From Bacteroidota bacterium (GTDB taxonomy: Bacteria; Bacteroidota; Bacteroidia; Bacteroidales; Marinifilaceae): a stretch of 17,881 nt of DNA. Made by a program: the position numbers and the translations under genes. This document shows, piece by piece, positions 1 through 7,436 of the stretch. The notes beneath the pieces are model-generated. The model did no database searches. It was not told the origin of the DNA and worked only from the letters and a program-made list of their open reading frames with translations. The stretch spans positions 1-17,881 of the forward strand of contig JAEXFF010000280.1 of the NCBI GenBank assembly GCA_023400335.1, read 5' to 3'. Position 1 is the stretch's first letter, and each line of letters starts with the position of its first letter.

Positions 1-28
1 GTCTTTTAGCATCGTATCCTATTTTCAT
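1..28 (-). CDS. Glycosyltransferase, first codons only (partial)
   Basis: An ATG at 28 (minus strand) opens MKIGYDAKR before the window ends. This start resembles the N-terminus of GT4-type glycosyltransferases of Bacteroidales capsule and LPS loci, which often begin M(K/R)IG(Y/F)DAKRA. The identification is by recall of the family and rests on only nine residues. Context agrees: it lies 74 bp downstream of licD in the same direction. No clear Shine-Dalgarno is visible, which is normal for this phylum. The rest of the gene is outside the window. Confidence 0.5.
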
Positions 29-102
29 ACGGAAGGTAATTGAGTGAATTAACTTTTAATGTTTTGCATGCCGCTTAAATTCTGCCGGCTTTACCGGTTT
101 AT

Positions 103-909
103 CTATTCCCGGTAGGGTTTATCAAGATCCAGAAAATAGAAATTATGCTGCCTTTGCTTTTCGGCCGGCGGAATTTGCATATAGTCTCCATATTTATTAC
201 TCAGGTAGGCATGGTAATTTTCCAAGCCGAATACTTCTTTTCCTTCGAAAGAAATGAGAGTAGGATTACCTATAACAGCATGGGGAAGAATACCCTTCCG
301 GCCGTCATCGTAATCGCAAACCCAGGGGGATGCATCAAAATCATATTTCCTCATCAGTTTTTCCAGTTTTGACTGAACGCCCTGACGGGTAAATAAAGTC
401 CGGGCTATACGGCAGGGCCAGGAACTGATTCCTCTACCGTGCTTGTAAGGATCGCGGAAAAGGAAGTATAGGGTCTTATTGTAGAAAGCAAATTTCCCGA
501 AATGCCAGAGCCGGGTTAATTTTCCGCCGGGTGCTCCGTCTAAGGGAAATACGTCGATATAAATACCGCCTTTGTATTTCAAGTGTTTTCTTTCAATTAA
601 AGTTGTTCGGGCATCCTGTATTTTGGCAAAGGAGAGAGGATAATCCGGATCGTTTTTCCAGTAGATTGCTTCTAAATAATCCGGCAATAGTGTTTTCGAT
701 TTCTCCATAAAAATTTCGTAATCCTTACGGGGCATTCCAATATCCAAATCGTCGTCCCAGGGAATGAAACCTTTGTGCCTGACGGCTCCGATCAGAGTAC
801 CGGCCATGATGTAATACCGCAGCTGGTGTTCCCGGCACACTTTATCTACTGCCAGGAGAATGTCCAGTACTTTTAATTGTAGTGCTCTGATATCGTATTT
901 ATTCCCCAT
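103..909 (-). CDS. LicD-family phosphotransferase (268 aa)
   Basis: This is a LicD-family protein, a nucleotidyltransferase-fold enzyme that moves a phospho-alcohol group (phosphocholine, phosphoethanolamine, phosphoribitol or similar) from a CDP donor to a glycan. Seen: the family motif at residues 36-57 (GTLIGAVRHKGFIPWDDD followed by LDI), with the metal-binding Asp cluster at 52-56, and a second conserved stretch around residues 113-125 (KGGIYIDVFPLDG). No signal peptide or membrane segment is obvious, so it should act in the cytoplasm. The length is normal for bacterial LicD. The ATG lies 2 bp after the stop of the nucleotidyltransferase gene, so the two are probably translated together. 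The transferred group is not fixed by this sequence; the upstream PLP enzyme suggests it carries an amine. Confidence 0.93.
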   Translation of the reverse strand: MGNKYDIRALQLKVLDILLAVDKVCREHQLRYYIMAGTLIGAVRHKGFIPWDDDLDIGMPRKDYEIFMEKSKTLLPDYLEAIYWKNDPDYPLSFAKIQDARTTLIERKHLKYKGGIYIDVFPLDGAPGGKLTRLWHFGKFAFYNKTLYFLFRDPYKHGRGISSWPCRIARTLFTRQGVQSKLEKLMRKYDFDASPWVCDYDDGRKGILPHAVIGNPTLISFEGKEVFGLENYHAYLSNKYGDYMQIPPAEKQRQHNFYFLDLDKPYRE

Positions 910-911
910 AT

Positions 912-1643
912 TTACAATAAATTAGCGGGTAATTTTTCTGTAGCTGCCTGAAAGTCTTCCTGTGTATCCAATTCCATAGAGAACAGGGCTGAAGTATCGA
1001 CGATGTGAAAACTCTTTCCCTTTGCTATCAAACGCTGGAATGCTGCTTCATAAAATACATTCCCTAACTTTTCATCCACGATCATTTGATCCAGCTCCTG
1101 AAATAAAAGTTTCAGGTAAGCATTGGATATTTTTTCTATTCCGATGGATTCACCTATGGCCTGGGCGGGAGGACAGGTTTTACTGATTTCGGTGACTTTT
1201 CCCGTTGAATCGGCAATGACTTTCATTTCCTCTTCACAAAGCGGATGTGAATTCAGGGCCAATGTATCCGGATAAGGGGAATCAATCACGGCTTTCACCA
1301 AACCCGGATCAAACAGAATATCACTGTCGAGGAGTACGATATTTTCTTCTTTTATACTGTTTTTCACCAACCAGAGCGAATAGATATTGTTCGTGGAGGC
1401 GTATTTTTCATTGTGGATAAATTTTACCTCCAGTTCCGGAAATTTTTTTTGGATAAAAGTTACGATTTGCTCCTGTAGATATCCGGTTACCAAAATCAGT
1501 TCCCGGATATTATTGGCCAATAATCCTTGTATTGCCCTTTCCAGCAGACTTTTTCCTCCGATTTCCAGCAGACATTTGGGCGTATGGTCGGTGAGAGGAC
1601 GCAGGCGGGAAGCGATGCCTGCGGCCAGTATTACAGCTTTCAT
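912..1643 (-). CDS. LicC-like NTP transferase (probable CDP-activating cytidylyltransferase, 243 aa)
   Basis: This is a sugar-nucleotidyltransferase-fold enzyme. Seen: the N-terminal pyrophosphorylase signature at residues 6-23 (LAAGIASRLRPLTDHTPK), a metal-binding D106-S-D108 after a hydrophobic strand, and YASTNNIYSLWL at 81-92. The TNNxYSL stretch is characteristic of phosphocholine-type cytidylyltransferases (LicC group) rather than glucose-1-phosphate thymidylyltransferases. The C-terminal MELDTQEDF matches the usual E(I/L)DTxED ending. The predicted reaction is CTP plus a phospho-alcohol giving a CDP-alcohol and pyrophosphate. Its start overlaps the stop of the aminotransferase gene by 4 bp (ATGA), and its stop is 2 bp from licD, so the three genes form one coupled unit. 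CTP use and substrate are inferred from family and neighbours. Confidence 0.9.
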   Translation of the reverse strand: MKAVILAAGIASRLRPLTDHTPKCLLEIGGKSLLERAIQGLLANNIRELILVTGYLQEQIVTFIQKKFPELEVKFIHNEKYASTNNIYSLWLVKNSIKEENIVLLDSDILFDPGLVKAVIDSPYPDTLALNSHPLCEEEMKVIADSTGKVTEISKTCPPAQAIGESIGIEKISNAYLKLLFQELDQMIVDEKLGNVFYEAAFQRLIAKGKSFHIVDTSALFSMELDTQEDFQAATEKLPANLL

Positions 1644-2689
1644 GCTCCTGCAACTTCTTTAATGGTTTCGACAACCATACAATTTTGAGGATGTGTACCC
1701 AAGGTAATACGCATATGGGTATTGATATCGGGTTCGTTCATGAATTTAATCAGATATCCTTTGGCTTTCAGTGCCGTCTGTAATTTTTCCTTTAATTCAA
1801 TAGGATATTTGACAAGCATGAAATTAGCGTTGGAATCGTAAACTTTAAATCCCGTCAGCGGACGGAGTTCCCGTATATACATTTCCCGGTCGTAAGCCAT
1901 TTGGTCGGCTACTTTTTGGTAGTAATCGGTTGCTTTTAACACAGCTATTCCCAACTCTTCCGATAAACGGTTATAACCCAGATATTTCGTACTATAATTC
2001 AAGAAACGGCTTAAAGCTGTTCCCATAAATGCAAATCCCAGTCTTAATCCCGGTAAGCCGTAAAATTTGGAGAGAGTCCGTACAATCAAGACATTCGGGA
2101 ATTTTTCCAGAAGCGGCTTGATGTAACTCGTGTCTTTATTGGCAAAAGAGGCATAAGCTTCGTCGATGACAACTACTGTGTCCTTACCGATAAAAGAGAG
2201 GATTTTATCCAGTTCCTCTGCTGTCAGTGCATTCCCCGTCGGATTATTGGGAGAAGCGATCAATACCATTTCCGGTTTTTCGCGTTCGATAGTTTCTTTC
2301 AGTGCTTTAAAATCGTATTTAAAAGTATTTCCATCTTCGTAGAGAGGATAGAGAACACTTCTGCCTTCCACTTCATCCGCAATAGATTTATAATACCACC
2401 AGGAGAATTTGGGAATTAACAGCGTTTTTTGTTTTTCTTTACCTGCCAGAAAGCAGTGAACCACTTGTTTTAAGATATCTTCTCCTCCATAACCCAGGAT
2501 AATTTGTTTTTCCGGTATCTGGTACAAAGAAGAAAGAAAGTCTGAAAAGATACTCTTTTTCCCTTCGTCGTAAATGCGGGTATAAAAACAAAGTTTGTTG
2601 GGATCGAAATTTTTTAATACTTCAGCTACTTCCGGAGCTGGCCCATAATTATATTCGTTTCTATCGAGATAGGTGGTTTTCTGTGTCAT
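1640..2689 (-). CDS. HisC-like PLP-dependent aminotransferase/decarboxylase (349 aa)
   Basis: This is a fold-type I, class I/II PLP enzyme of the histidinol-phosphate aminotransferase group. Seen: PNNPTG at 147-152, DEAY at 176-179, and the PLP lysine K208 in SKFYGLPGLRLGF, a HisC-type active-site signature. The length is normal for HisC. No other histidine-biosynthesis gene is nearby, and the gene is fused by overlap to a LicC-like and a LicD gene, so true HisC is unlikely. Known relatives in Campylobacter jejuni capsule loci make ethanolamine phosphate by decarboxylating O-phosphoserine, or serinol phosphate by transaminating dihydroxyacetone phosphate. L-threonine-O-3-phosphate decarboxylase (CobD) is also in this group. 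I infer that it supplies the amine-bearing phosphate for the two downstream enzymes; which reaction it performs is open. Confidence 0.9.
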   Translation of the reverse strand: MTQKTTYLDRNEYNYGPAPEVAEVLKNFDPNKLCFYTRIYDEGKKSIFSDFLSSLYQIPEKQIILGYGGEDILKQVVHCFLAGKEKQKTLLIPKFSWWYYKSIADEVEGRSVLYPLYEDGNTFKYDFKALKETIEREKPEMVLIASPNNPTGNALTAEELDKILSFIGKDTVVVIDEAYASFANKDTSYIKPLLEKFPNVLIVRTLSKFYGLPGLRLGFAFMGTALSRFLNYSTKYLGYNRLSEELGIAVLKATDYYQKVADQMAYDREMYIRELRPLTGFKVYDSNANFMLVKYPIELKEKLQTALKAKGYLIKFMNEPDINTHMRITLGTHPQNCMVVETIKEVAGA

Positions 2690-2738
2690 ATTCGTTCTAT
2701 TCCGTATGGTTTGATGTTATTGAAATTTATCTTTCAGG

Positions 2739-2788
2739 ATTTTATTACAAACACCTGATTAAAATTTTATTACAAAAATAATAAAATT
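2739..2788. repeat. AT-rich direct and inverted repeats in the leader of the PLP/LicC-like/LicD operon
   Basis: The 13-mer attttattacaaa occurs at 2739-2751 and again at 2764-2776, a 25-bp shift. The second copy also forms a perfect 10-bp inverted repeat with 2779-2788 (aattttatta / taataaaatt, 6-nt loop). The block lies in the 186-bp gap before the aminotransferase, downstream of the promoter-like box at 2851-2858, so it would be in the mRNA leader or act as an operator. AT-richness makes chance repeats more likely than in average DNA. Confidence 0.4.
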
Positions 2789-2850
2789 ATTAGTTATAAA
2801 ACGGGATTGACAGAAATATCAGTATCTGATTTTATGATTCTTTTGAAGGG

Positions 2851-2858
2851 CAAAGATA
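2851..2858 (-). promoter_or_regulatory. Bacteroidota -7 box (TATCTTTG) for the PLP/LicC-like/LicD operon
   Basis: The minus strand reads TATCTTTG, an exact match to the TAnnTTTG -7 consensus. It lies 18 bp beyond the Wzi stop and upstream of the aminotransferase. Transcription would start near 2845 and give a leader of about 155 nt. No good -33 TTTG is visible. The position suggests the trio can be transcribed apart from the Wzi gene. Confidence 0.5.
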
Positions 2859-2875
2859 TAGAGGAACAGTCTGTT

Positions 2876-4288
2876 TTATTTTTTCCGTTTAATTATCTCT
2901 TTCCGGCTCAATTTTAGGCTGAAACCGATATTTTTAGGCAAAAATTCTCCTACATCACCGTATATTCCCATGTCAATTTGGAAAGGAAGTTTATGTAAAT
3001 GCGGAAGAGCCGTTTCCACAGCAAAAGAGAATTGCTTTTGGGGAGAATGGGGAAGTGGTTTTATATATAAGCCGTAATTTAAGGTATAGGTCAGCATTAT
3101 TTTATAGGGAATTTTTTTCCACGCTTGCCCTCTTAGACCAATATGGTGTCCGATGATACGGTTATTACAGACCCCTAATGTAATGCCTTGGGCATTGGGA
3201 GCATAGGGGGTTATAAGAGGGGAACCGATCGTCCTTCCATACAGTGTCCATCCACTTTTATATTCGCCATTGTTGAAATAATTGTCATTCCCTCCCGATA
3301 CCTTTTCGGGATGTCCCGGCGGGTTATGGTAGCGGCCGGATTGGTATTTCGTGTAATTGAACTCGTAAATAATATCGCTTATCCAGCGTTTTTTTTCTTT
3401 ACTGACCACATAAAGGGCATATACTCCATCCGGGAAAGAACGGAAGTCTGTTCCGGAACCGTCATCGAAGGGAATGTCGTGGTAGAAAGAAATGAGGTAT
3501 TCATCTCCCCGGTAATTGATCCGTATGTGTTCCCGTCCCAAATGATTTCCCAGGGCATTTATGATATCACTCTCAGTAGCGCCTTTGCCTCCTTCTTTTC
3601 CGCATACTATCCGGATATAATCTTTCAGAGAAGAAGGTTGCTTGCCGTAACGGGAAGAAGTTCCGCCCCATTGTACCCAGTGTTCCAGACCCAGAATAAT
3701 TTCCAGACGGGCAACAGGGACGATTTTTACGAAAAGGGATTTGTTGTGTAAGCGGGTATGACGGACGTAACGGTCGTCCGGCATCAGGTAGTCGCTCCAA
3801 TTGAATTTAAAAGAAAGAATTTTATTGGTCCGGGGGATTGTAATGTAATCGGAATACAGATTATATCCCGGCATCGTCCGGGCATTGCCGGAATAAATGA
3901 TATTTCCGTTTGTAAAGGAAATTCCGTTGTATTCGATTTCCCTGTGAATCATACCTAAATCCAACCGTAGTTTTTTCCATTTCCCGCTGACATACAATTG
4001 ATCCAGCAGAACAGCATTGTCGTAATTGGAAACATAAGCCGCTGCGGAGATACCATAGGCCAGTTGGAAGGTATGTTTGGGATTAAAATCAGAGAAAAGG
4101 CCTGCTTCCAATAATCCTCCGCGACCGTCAGGAACGAGTCCGTAGCGGTTAGAGACAGCCCAGAATGGTAAATTTTTACCATAGGATAGAAAACCGGAAA
4201 GGGAAGAGAAATATTGAAATTCGCGCGTCTGAGAAAAAACGGGGACGGTACACCAAAAGAGAAATAGAAATCCGAGAAACTTTTTCAT
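2876..4288 (-). CDS. Wzi-like capsule assembly outer-membrane protein (470 aa)
   Basis: This is an exported outer-membrane beta-barrel of the capsule assembly Wzi family in its Bacteroidota form. Wzi proteins help hold capsular polysaccharide at the cell surface. Seen: a Sec signal peptide at residues 1-20 (MKKFLGFLFLFWCTVPVFSQ), then a chain of alternating aromatic/polar strands typical of a barrel. The early stretch LSYGKNLPFWAVSNRYGLVP is a common opening in this family. The length (470) is typical. The ATG is 13 bp after the cytidylyltransferase stop, so the two are probably one transcript. The C-terminus ends in a basic KRKK after the last strand. Assignment is by overall pattern and context rather than by a catalytic motif. 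Confidence 0.82.
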   Translation of the reverse strand: MKKFLGFLFLFWCTVPVFSQTREFQYFSSLSGFLSYGKNLPFWAVSNRYGLVPDGRGGLLEAGLFSDFNPKHTFQLAYGISAAAYVSNYDNAVLLDQLYVSGKWKKLRLDLGMIHREIEYNGISFTNGNIIYSGNARTMPGYNLYSDYITIPRTNKILSFKFNWSDYLMPDDRYVRHTRLHNKSLFVKIVPVARLEIILGLEHWVQWGGTSSRYGKQPSSLKDYIRIVCGKEGGKGATESDIINALGNHLGREHIRINYRGDEYLISFYHDIPFDDGSGTDFRSFPDGVYALYVVSKEKKRWISDIIYEFNYTKYQSGRYHNPPGHPEKVSGGNDNYFNNGEYKSGWTLYGRTIGSPLITPYAPNAQGITLGVCNNRIIGHHIGLRGQAWKKIPYKIMLTYTLNYGLYIKPLPHSPQKQFSFAVETALPHLHKLPFQIDMGIYGDVGEFLPKNIGFSLKLSRKEIIKRKK

Positions 4289-4301
4289 TGATAACAGAAT
4301 G

Positions 4302-5006
4302 TTATATTTTATCCATACTTAGCCATTTTTCCGCAAAAGCGATATCTTCCGGCCAGGTCAATTTTATGTTCCGGGGATTTCCGTGCACCAGTCTGATCTT
4401 TTCTTCCGGCAAATATTTTTTTATCACTCCGCAATCGTCCGTAGTCTGAAAAAGCGGATCTTTTAAAGCTTTTTCAAAAGCCCGTTGCAGTGTTTCCCTG
4501 TCAAAACCCTGAGGTGTCTGGACATTAAATAACCGGGAACGATCCGGAATTTGTACGATATATTCCTGTTTTTCGTCTACTTCAATGATCGTATCGGTTG
4601 CAGGTACTGCAACGTTGACAGCATTTACCTCCTGCAAAGCACCGACGACATCACTGATAATCCTTGGGTCCACTAACGGACGAACGGCATCGTGTATTAA
4701 TATATTGCAATCTGTTTGTGCGTATGCTTTTAAAGCGGAGAGGGTTGAATGATAACGTTCCTGTCCCCCGTGTAAAATATGAACTAGTTTTTTAAAAGGA
4801 TGGTCCTGGAGAATCCTGTTTGACATTTCTGTATGAGCAGGGGCAATGACTAAGGCGATCTCGTCGATCAGGGGGTGGTTTTCGAAAACGCCCAGTGTAT
4901 GCTCGAGTACTGTTTTGCCGGCAATGATCAGGAATTGTTTCGGAATAATATTCCCCATCCGTTTCCCGCTTCCGCCGGCTAAAATTACTCCTATATTCTT
5001 TTTCAT
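4302..5006 (-). CDS. IspD/TarI-family cytidylyltransferase (2-C-methyl-D-erythritol 4-phosphate or polyol-phosphate cytidylyltransferase)
   Basis: This CTP-dependent cytidylyltransferase has the IspD/TarI fold. Seen from the ATG at 5006 (234 aa): LAGGSGKRMG at 9-18 with PKQF at 22-25 (CTP binding), GGQERYHS at 80-87, HDAVRPL at 105-111, PATDTI at 135-140, and the C-terminal RNIKLTWPEDI. A GTG at 5027 would add seven residues (MPVNENR), but the ATG puts the nucleotide-binding strand at the usual distance from the start. Two roles fit. IspD makes CDP-methylerythritol in the MEP isoprenoid pathway. TarI-type paralogues make CDP-ribitol or a similar donor for surface glycans. HDAVRP lies between the two subfamilies, and location beside Wzi and a LicD operon favours a glycan role or at least leaves it open, so no symbol is given. 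Confidence 0.88.
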   Translation of the reverse strand: MKKNIGVILAGGSGKRMGNIIPKQFLIIAGKTVLEHTLGVFENHPLIDEIALVIAPAHTEMSNRILQDHPFKKLVHILHGGQERYHSTLSALKAYAQTDCNILIHDAVRPLVDPRIISDVVGALQEVNAVNVAVPATDTIIEVDEKQEYIVQIPDRSRLFNVQTPQGFDRETLQRAFEKALKDPLFQTTDDCGVIKKYLPEEKIRLVHGNPRNIKLTWPEDIAFAEKWLSMDKI

Positions 5007-5039
5007 CCTATTTTCGTTAACTGGCACCTGAAGAAAGTG

Positions 5040-5059
5040 GAAAATGAAAGATCATTTTC
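5040..5059. other. Small AT-rich hairpin between GH92 and the cytidylyltransferase
   Basis: GAAAATGA (5040-5047) and TCATTTTC (5052-5059) form a perfect 8-bp stem with a 4-nt loop. A T-rich run follows on the plus strand (5060-5070), where no gene ends. In the minus-strand mRNA it would sit between the GH92 stop and the next start, so it may act in mRNA processing or partial termination. The stem is weak. Confidence 0.3.
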
Positions 5060-5075
5060 TTTTTTCTTTTAAATA

Positions 5076-7295
5076 TTAGTTTTTCTTTTTTTCAATCTTA
5101 TCCGTCAAGATGAATTCCAACTCTCCTCCTTCCATGATTTCTTCGTGGGTTATCCAACTGCGGTCGAGTTTTTTGCCATTCAACAGTACCTTTTCCGAAT
5201 AAATGAACTTGTCGTTTTCTTTATTGGCTGTGATAACAAAGCGTTTTTCCGGCCCGACTTTTAACGTAACTTTGGGGAATAAAGGGGTCCCCAACTGATA
5301 CTTGCCTTCTACAGGGTTGACAGGATAGAATCCCATAGCAGAAAAAATATACCAGGCCGACATTTGCCCGCAATCTTCATTTCCGCACAAACCGTCGGGA
5401 GTGTCCCTGTATAATTCGGTCATAATCTTATTCAGGTAATATTGGCTTTTATGGGGTTGGTCTGCGTAATTGAAAAGATAAGCTACATGATGGGAAGGTT
5501 CATTTCCCTGCGCATATTGTCCGATAAGCCCGCTGATATCCGGAGAGGCATTTTCTCCTTCCAGTTGGGAAGGGATAGTAAACAAACTGTCCAGTTTGAT
5601 ACAGAATGCTTCTTTACCCCCGTATAGGCCAATGAGTCCTTCAATGTCCTGGGGGACAAACCAGGAATATTGCCAGGCATTCCCTTCTGTATATTCGTCG
5701 TCCCGGTGATTGGAGTAAAGAGGAGAAAAAGGTATTTTCCATTGGCCTGCTGCTGTTTTGCCTCTCATGAAGCCGGTGGATTTATCGAATAAATAAATAT
5801 AATTTCTGGATTTTCTTAGAAAATAGAGATAATCGTCTTCTTTGTTCAAGGCTTTGGCCATTTGGGCGATACACCAGTAATCATAGGCGTATTCCAGGGT
5901 TTTGGATACCGATTCGTTTTCTTTATCACAAGGTATATATCCCAATTCCCGGAAATATTTCATTCCGGCCCGGTCTGAAGCGGCTGTTTTTTTCATCGCT
6001 TCATAAGCTTTTTCAGCATCAAAGTCCCTTATCCCTTTCAGATAAGCTTCTGCAATTACCGGAATAGAATGGTAACCGATCATACAATTGGTCTCATTAC
6101 CGGCTAATTCCCATACCGGTAATAATCCATATGCATCGTAGTGTTTTAGAATAGAGTTGACCATATCACTCACTCTCTTTTTCTGGGTTATCGTAAAAAG
6201 AGGATGAGCGGCACGGAAAGTATCCCAAAAAGAAAATACCGTATATTGTTTTTGCCGGTTGTCTACACTGTGGATTTCCCGGTCGGGCCCCTTAAAATTA
6301 CCATTGACATCGGAAAACAAATTGGGCGTAAGATAAGCGTGATAAAGGGCCGTATAAAAAGTACTCAGCTGGTAGTCGTCCGGTCCTTCCGCTTTAATTT
6401 TCGATAATTCCCTTTTCCAGGCCTGTTTGGCATCCCGTTTTACTTTATCGAAACTCCAATGGGGTAATTCTTTCTGTAAATTGGCTTCTGCCCCTTCAAA
6501 GTTAGCAGAAGAAATACTTATTTTAGAAAGAATTTTATCCGTTTTATAGCCGAAATCTACCCAGACATAACAGGAATCGCTGATGAGTTTTTGTCCGTTT
6601 TGCAGAGGTTCGAATTTGTTTTTGCCTGCCAGTACTTCTACATCCTGAGAGAATTCAATATAAAAATATACCCTTTGATCCGGTGCCCAGCCTTTGGATT
6701 TGCGATAACCTTCCAAAGCCCGGTTATTGACCTTTTTAATACAGCATTCCACGGCCTTGTCCCAATTGCGGGCTGTTGTCAAGTCAATAACCATACCGTG
6801 GGTTGTATTCGACGGATACTGGTAATAATGAAACCCGCACCTGGGGGTGACAGACAATTCTGTAATGATACCGTTATCGAATTTTACTTTGTAATAGCCA
6901 GGTTCTGCCTGTTCATTATCATGTGAAAAAAGGGCATAATTAGATGTAAGGTACCGGACTGTATTTTGGTTGCTATCCGGTTTATTCAGTACCGGTAAAA
7001 AACGGATGTCCTGTAAATCCCCAATGCCGGTGCCGCTCAGATGGGTGTGTGAAAAAGAAGAGATAATGCTGTCACTATAATGATATCCTGAACTCCAGTC
7101 CCAGCCGCTGCGGGGATTATCCGGACTTAACTGAATTCCCCCAAAAGGGTATGCTGCCCCCGGAAAACAATGCCCATGCCCGCCGGTGCCGATAAAGGGG
7201 TTTACATACTCTGTGATTTTAAGTTCTTTTTCGTGGCTCTTACACCCGAAAAGGAAAAGGAAAAAACAGAAAAAAACAGCAATATAATTTCTCAT
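5076..7295 (-). CDS. GH92 alpha-mannosidase lipoprotein (739 aa)
   Basis: This is a glycoside hydrolase family 92 enzyme, a calcium-dependent exo-alpha-mannosidase, usually alpha-1,2. Seen: a lipoprotein signal peptide with lipobox LFGC and Cys18; the family opening YVNPFIGTGGHGHCFPGAAY near residues 30-49; SGYHYSD and SHTHLSGTG; FWDTFRAAHP at 356-365; and GNEDCGQMSAWYIFSAMGFY from about 638, with E640 at the position of the family's general acid. The N-terminal beta-sandwich and C-terminal (alpha/alpha)6 domains both fit in the length, which is normal, so the gene looks intact. Lys-Ser-His-Glu after the Cys carries no strong acidic export signal, so periplasmic or surface placement is uncertain. 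The linkage cleaved cannot be read from sequence. The cytidylyltransferase follows after 69 bp. Confidence 0.95.
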   Translation of the reverse strand: MRNYIAVFFCFFLFLFGCKSHEKELKITEYVNPFIGTGGHGHCFPGAAYPFGGIQLSPDNPRSGWDWSSGYHYSDSIISSFSHTHLSGTGIGDLQDIRFLPVLNKPDSNQNTVRYLTSNYALFSHDNEQAEPGYYKVKFDNGIITELSVTPRCGFHYYQYPSNTTHGMVIDLTTARNWDKAVECCIKKVNNRALEGYRKSKGWAPDQRVYFYIEFSQDVEVLAGKNKFEPLQNGQKLISDSCYVWVDFGYKTDKILSKISISSANFEGAEANLQKELPHWSFDKVKRDAKQAWKRELSKIKAEGPDDYQLSTFYTALYHAYLTPNLFSDVNGNFKGPDREIHSVDNRQKQYTVFSFWDTFRAAHPLFTITQKKRVSDMVNSILKHYDAYGLLPVWELAGNETNCMIGYHSIPVIAEAYLKGIRDFDAEKAYEAMKKTAASDRAGMKYFRELGYIPCDKENESVSKTLEYAYDYWCIAQMAKALNKEDDYLYFLRKSRNYIYLFDKSTGFMRGKTAAGQWKIPFSPLYSNHRDDEYTEGNAWQYSWFVPQDIEGLIGLYGGKEAFCIKLDSLFTIPSQLEGENASPDISGLIGQYAQGNEPSHHVAYLFNYADQPHKSQYYLNKIMTELYRDTPDGLCGNEDCGQMSAWYIFSAMGFYPVNPVEGKYQLGTPLFPKVTLKVGPEKRFVITANKENDKFIYSEKVLLNGKKLDRSWITHEEIMEGGELEFILTDKIEKKKN

Positions 7296-7390
7296 CTTAT
7301 ATATCTTTCAGTTAAAATAGCTTGTAAACAAAACAAGTAACCGATAGCATAATCGTCCGGGTAAAAAAGGAAGGAACGAAATTCAGTATA

Positions 7391-7429
7391 GGGGAAGCCG
7401 GTTTCGTTCATTCTTCCGCCGGCTTCCTT
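7391..7429 (-). terminator. Hairpin just downstream of the ROK kinase (possible terminator)
   Basis: ggaagccgg (7393-7401) pairs perfectly with ccggcttcc (7419-7427), extended by two G-T pairs. It begins 8 nt past the ROK stop in the direction of transcription. No U-tract follows directly on the minus strand (a T-rich run comes about 25 nt later), so it may end or stabilise the ROK transcript rather than act as a classic terminator. The rest of the 141-bp gap shows no exact TAnnTTTG box for the GH92 gene. Confidence 0.4.
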
Positions 7430-7436
7430 ATAGAAG

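Noticed and set aside
92..114. taccgg/ccggta hairpin across the licD stop codon
   Set aside because: Only 6 bp, no U-tract, and part of the coding sequence; likely chance.
1640..2689. Annotation as histidinol-phosphate aminotransferase (HisC)
   Set aside because: The fold and motifs match, but there are no histidine genes nearby and the gene is coupled to LicC-like and LicD genes, so HisC is held only as an alternative.
3188..3751. 187-codon open frame on the plus strand
   Set aside because: It lies wholly antisense to the Wzi-like gene, whose signal peptide and barrel pattern are convincing; the translation shows no recognisable domain.
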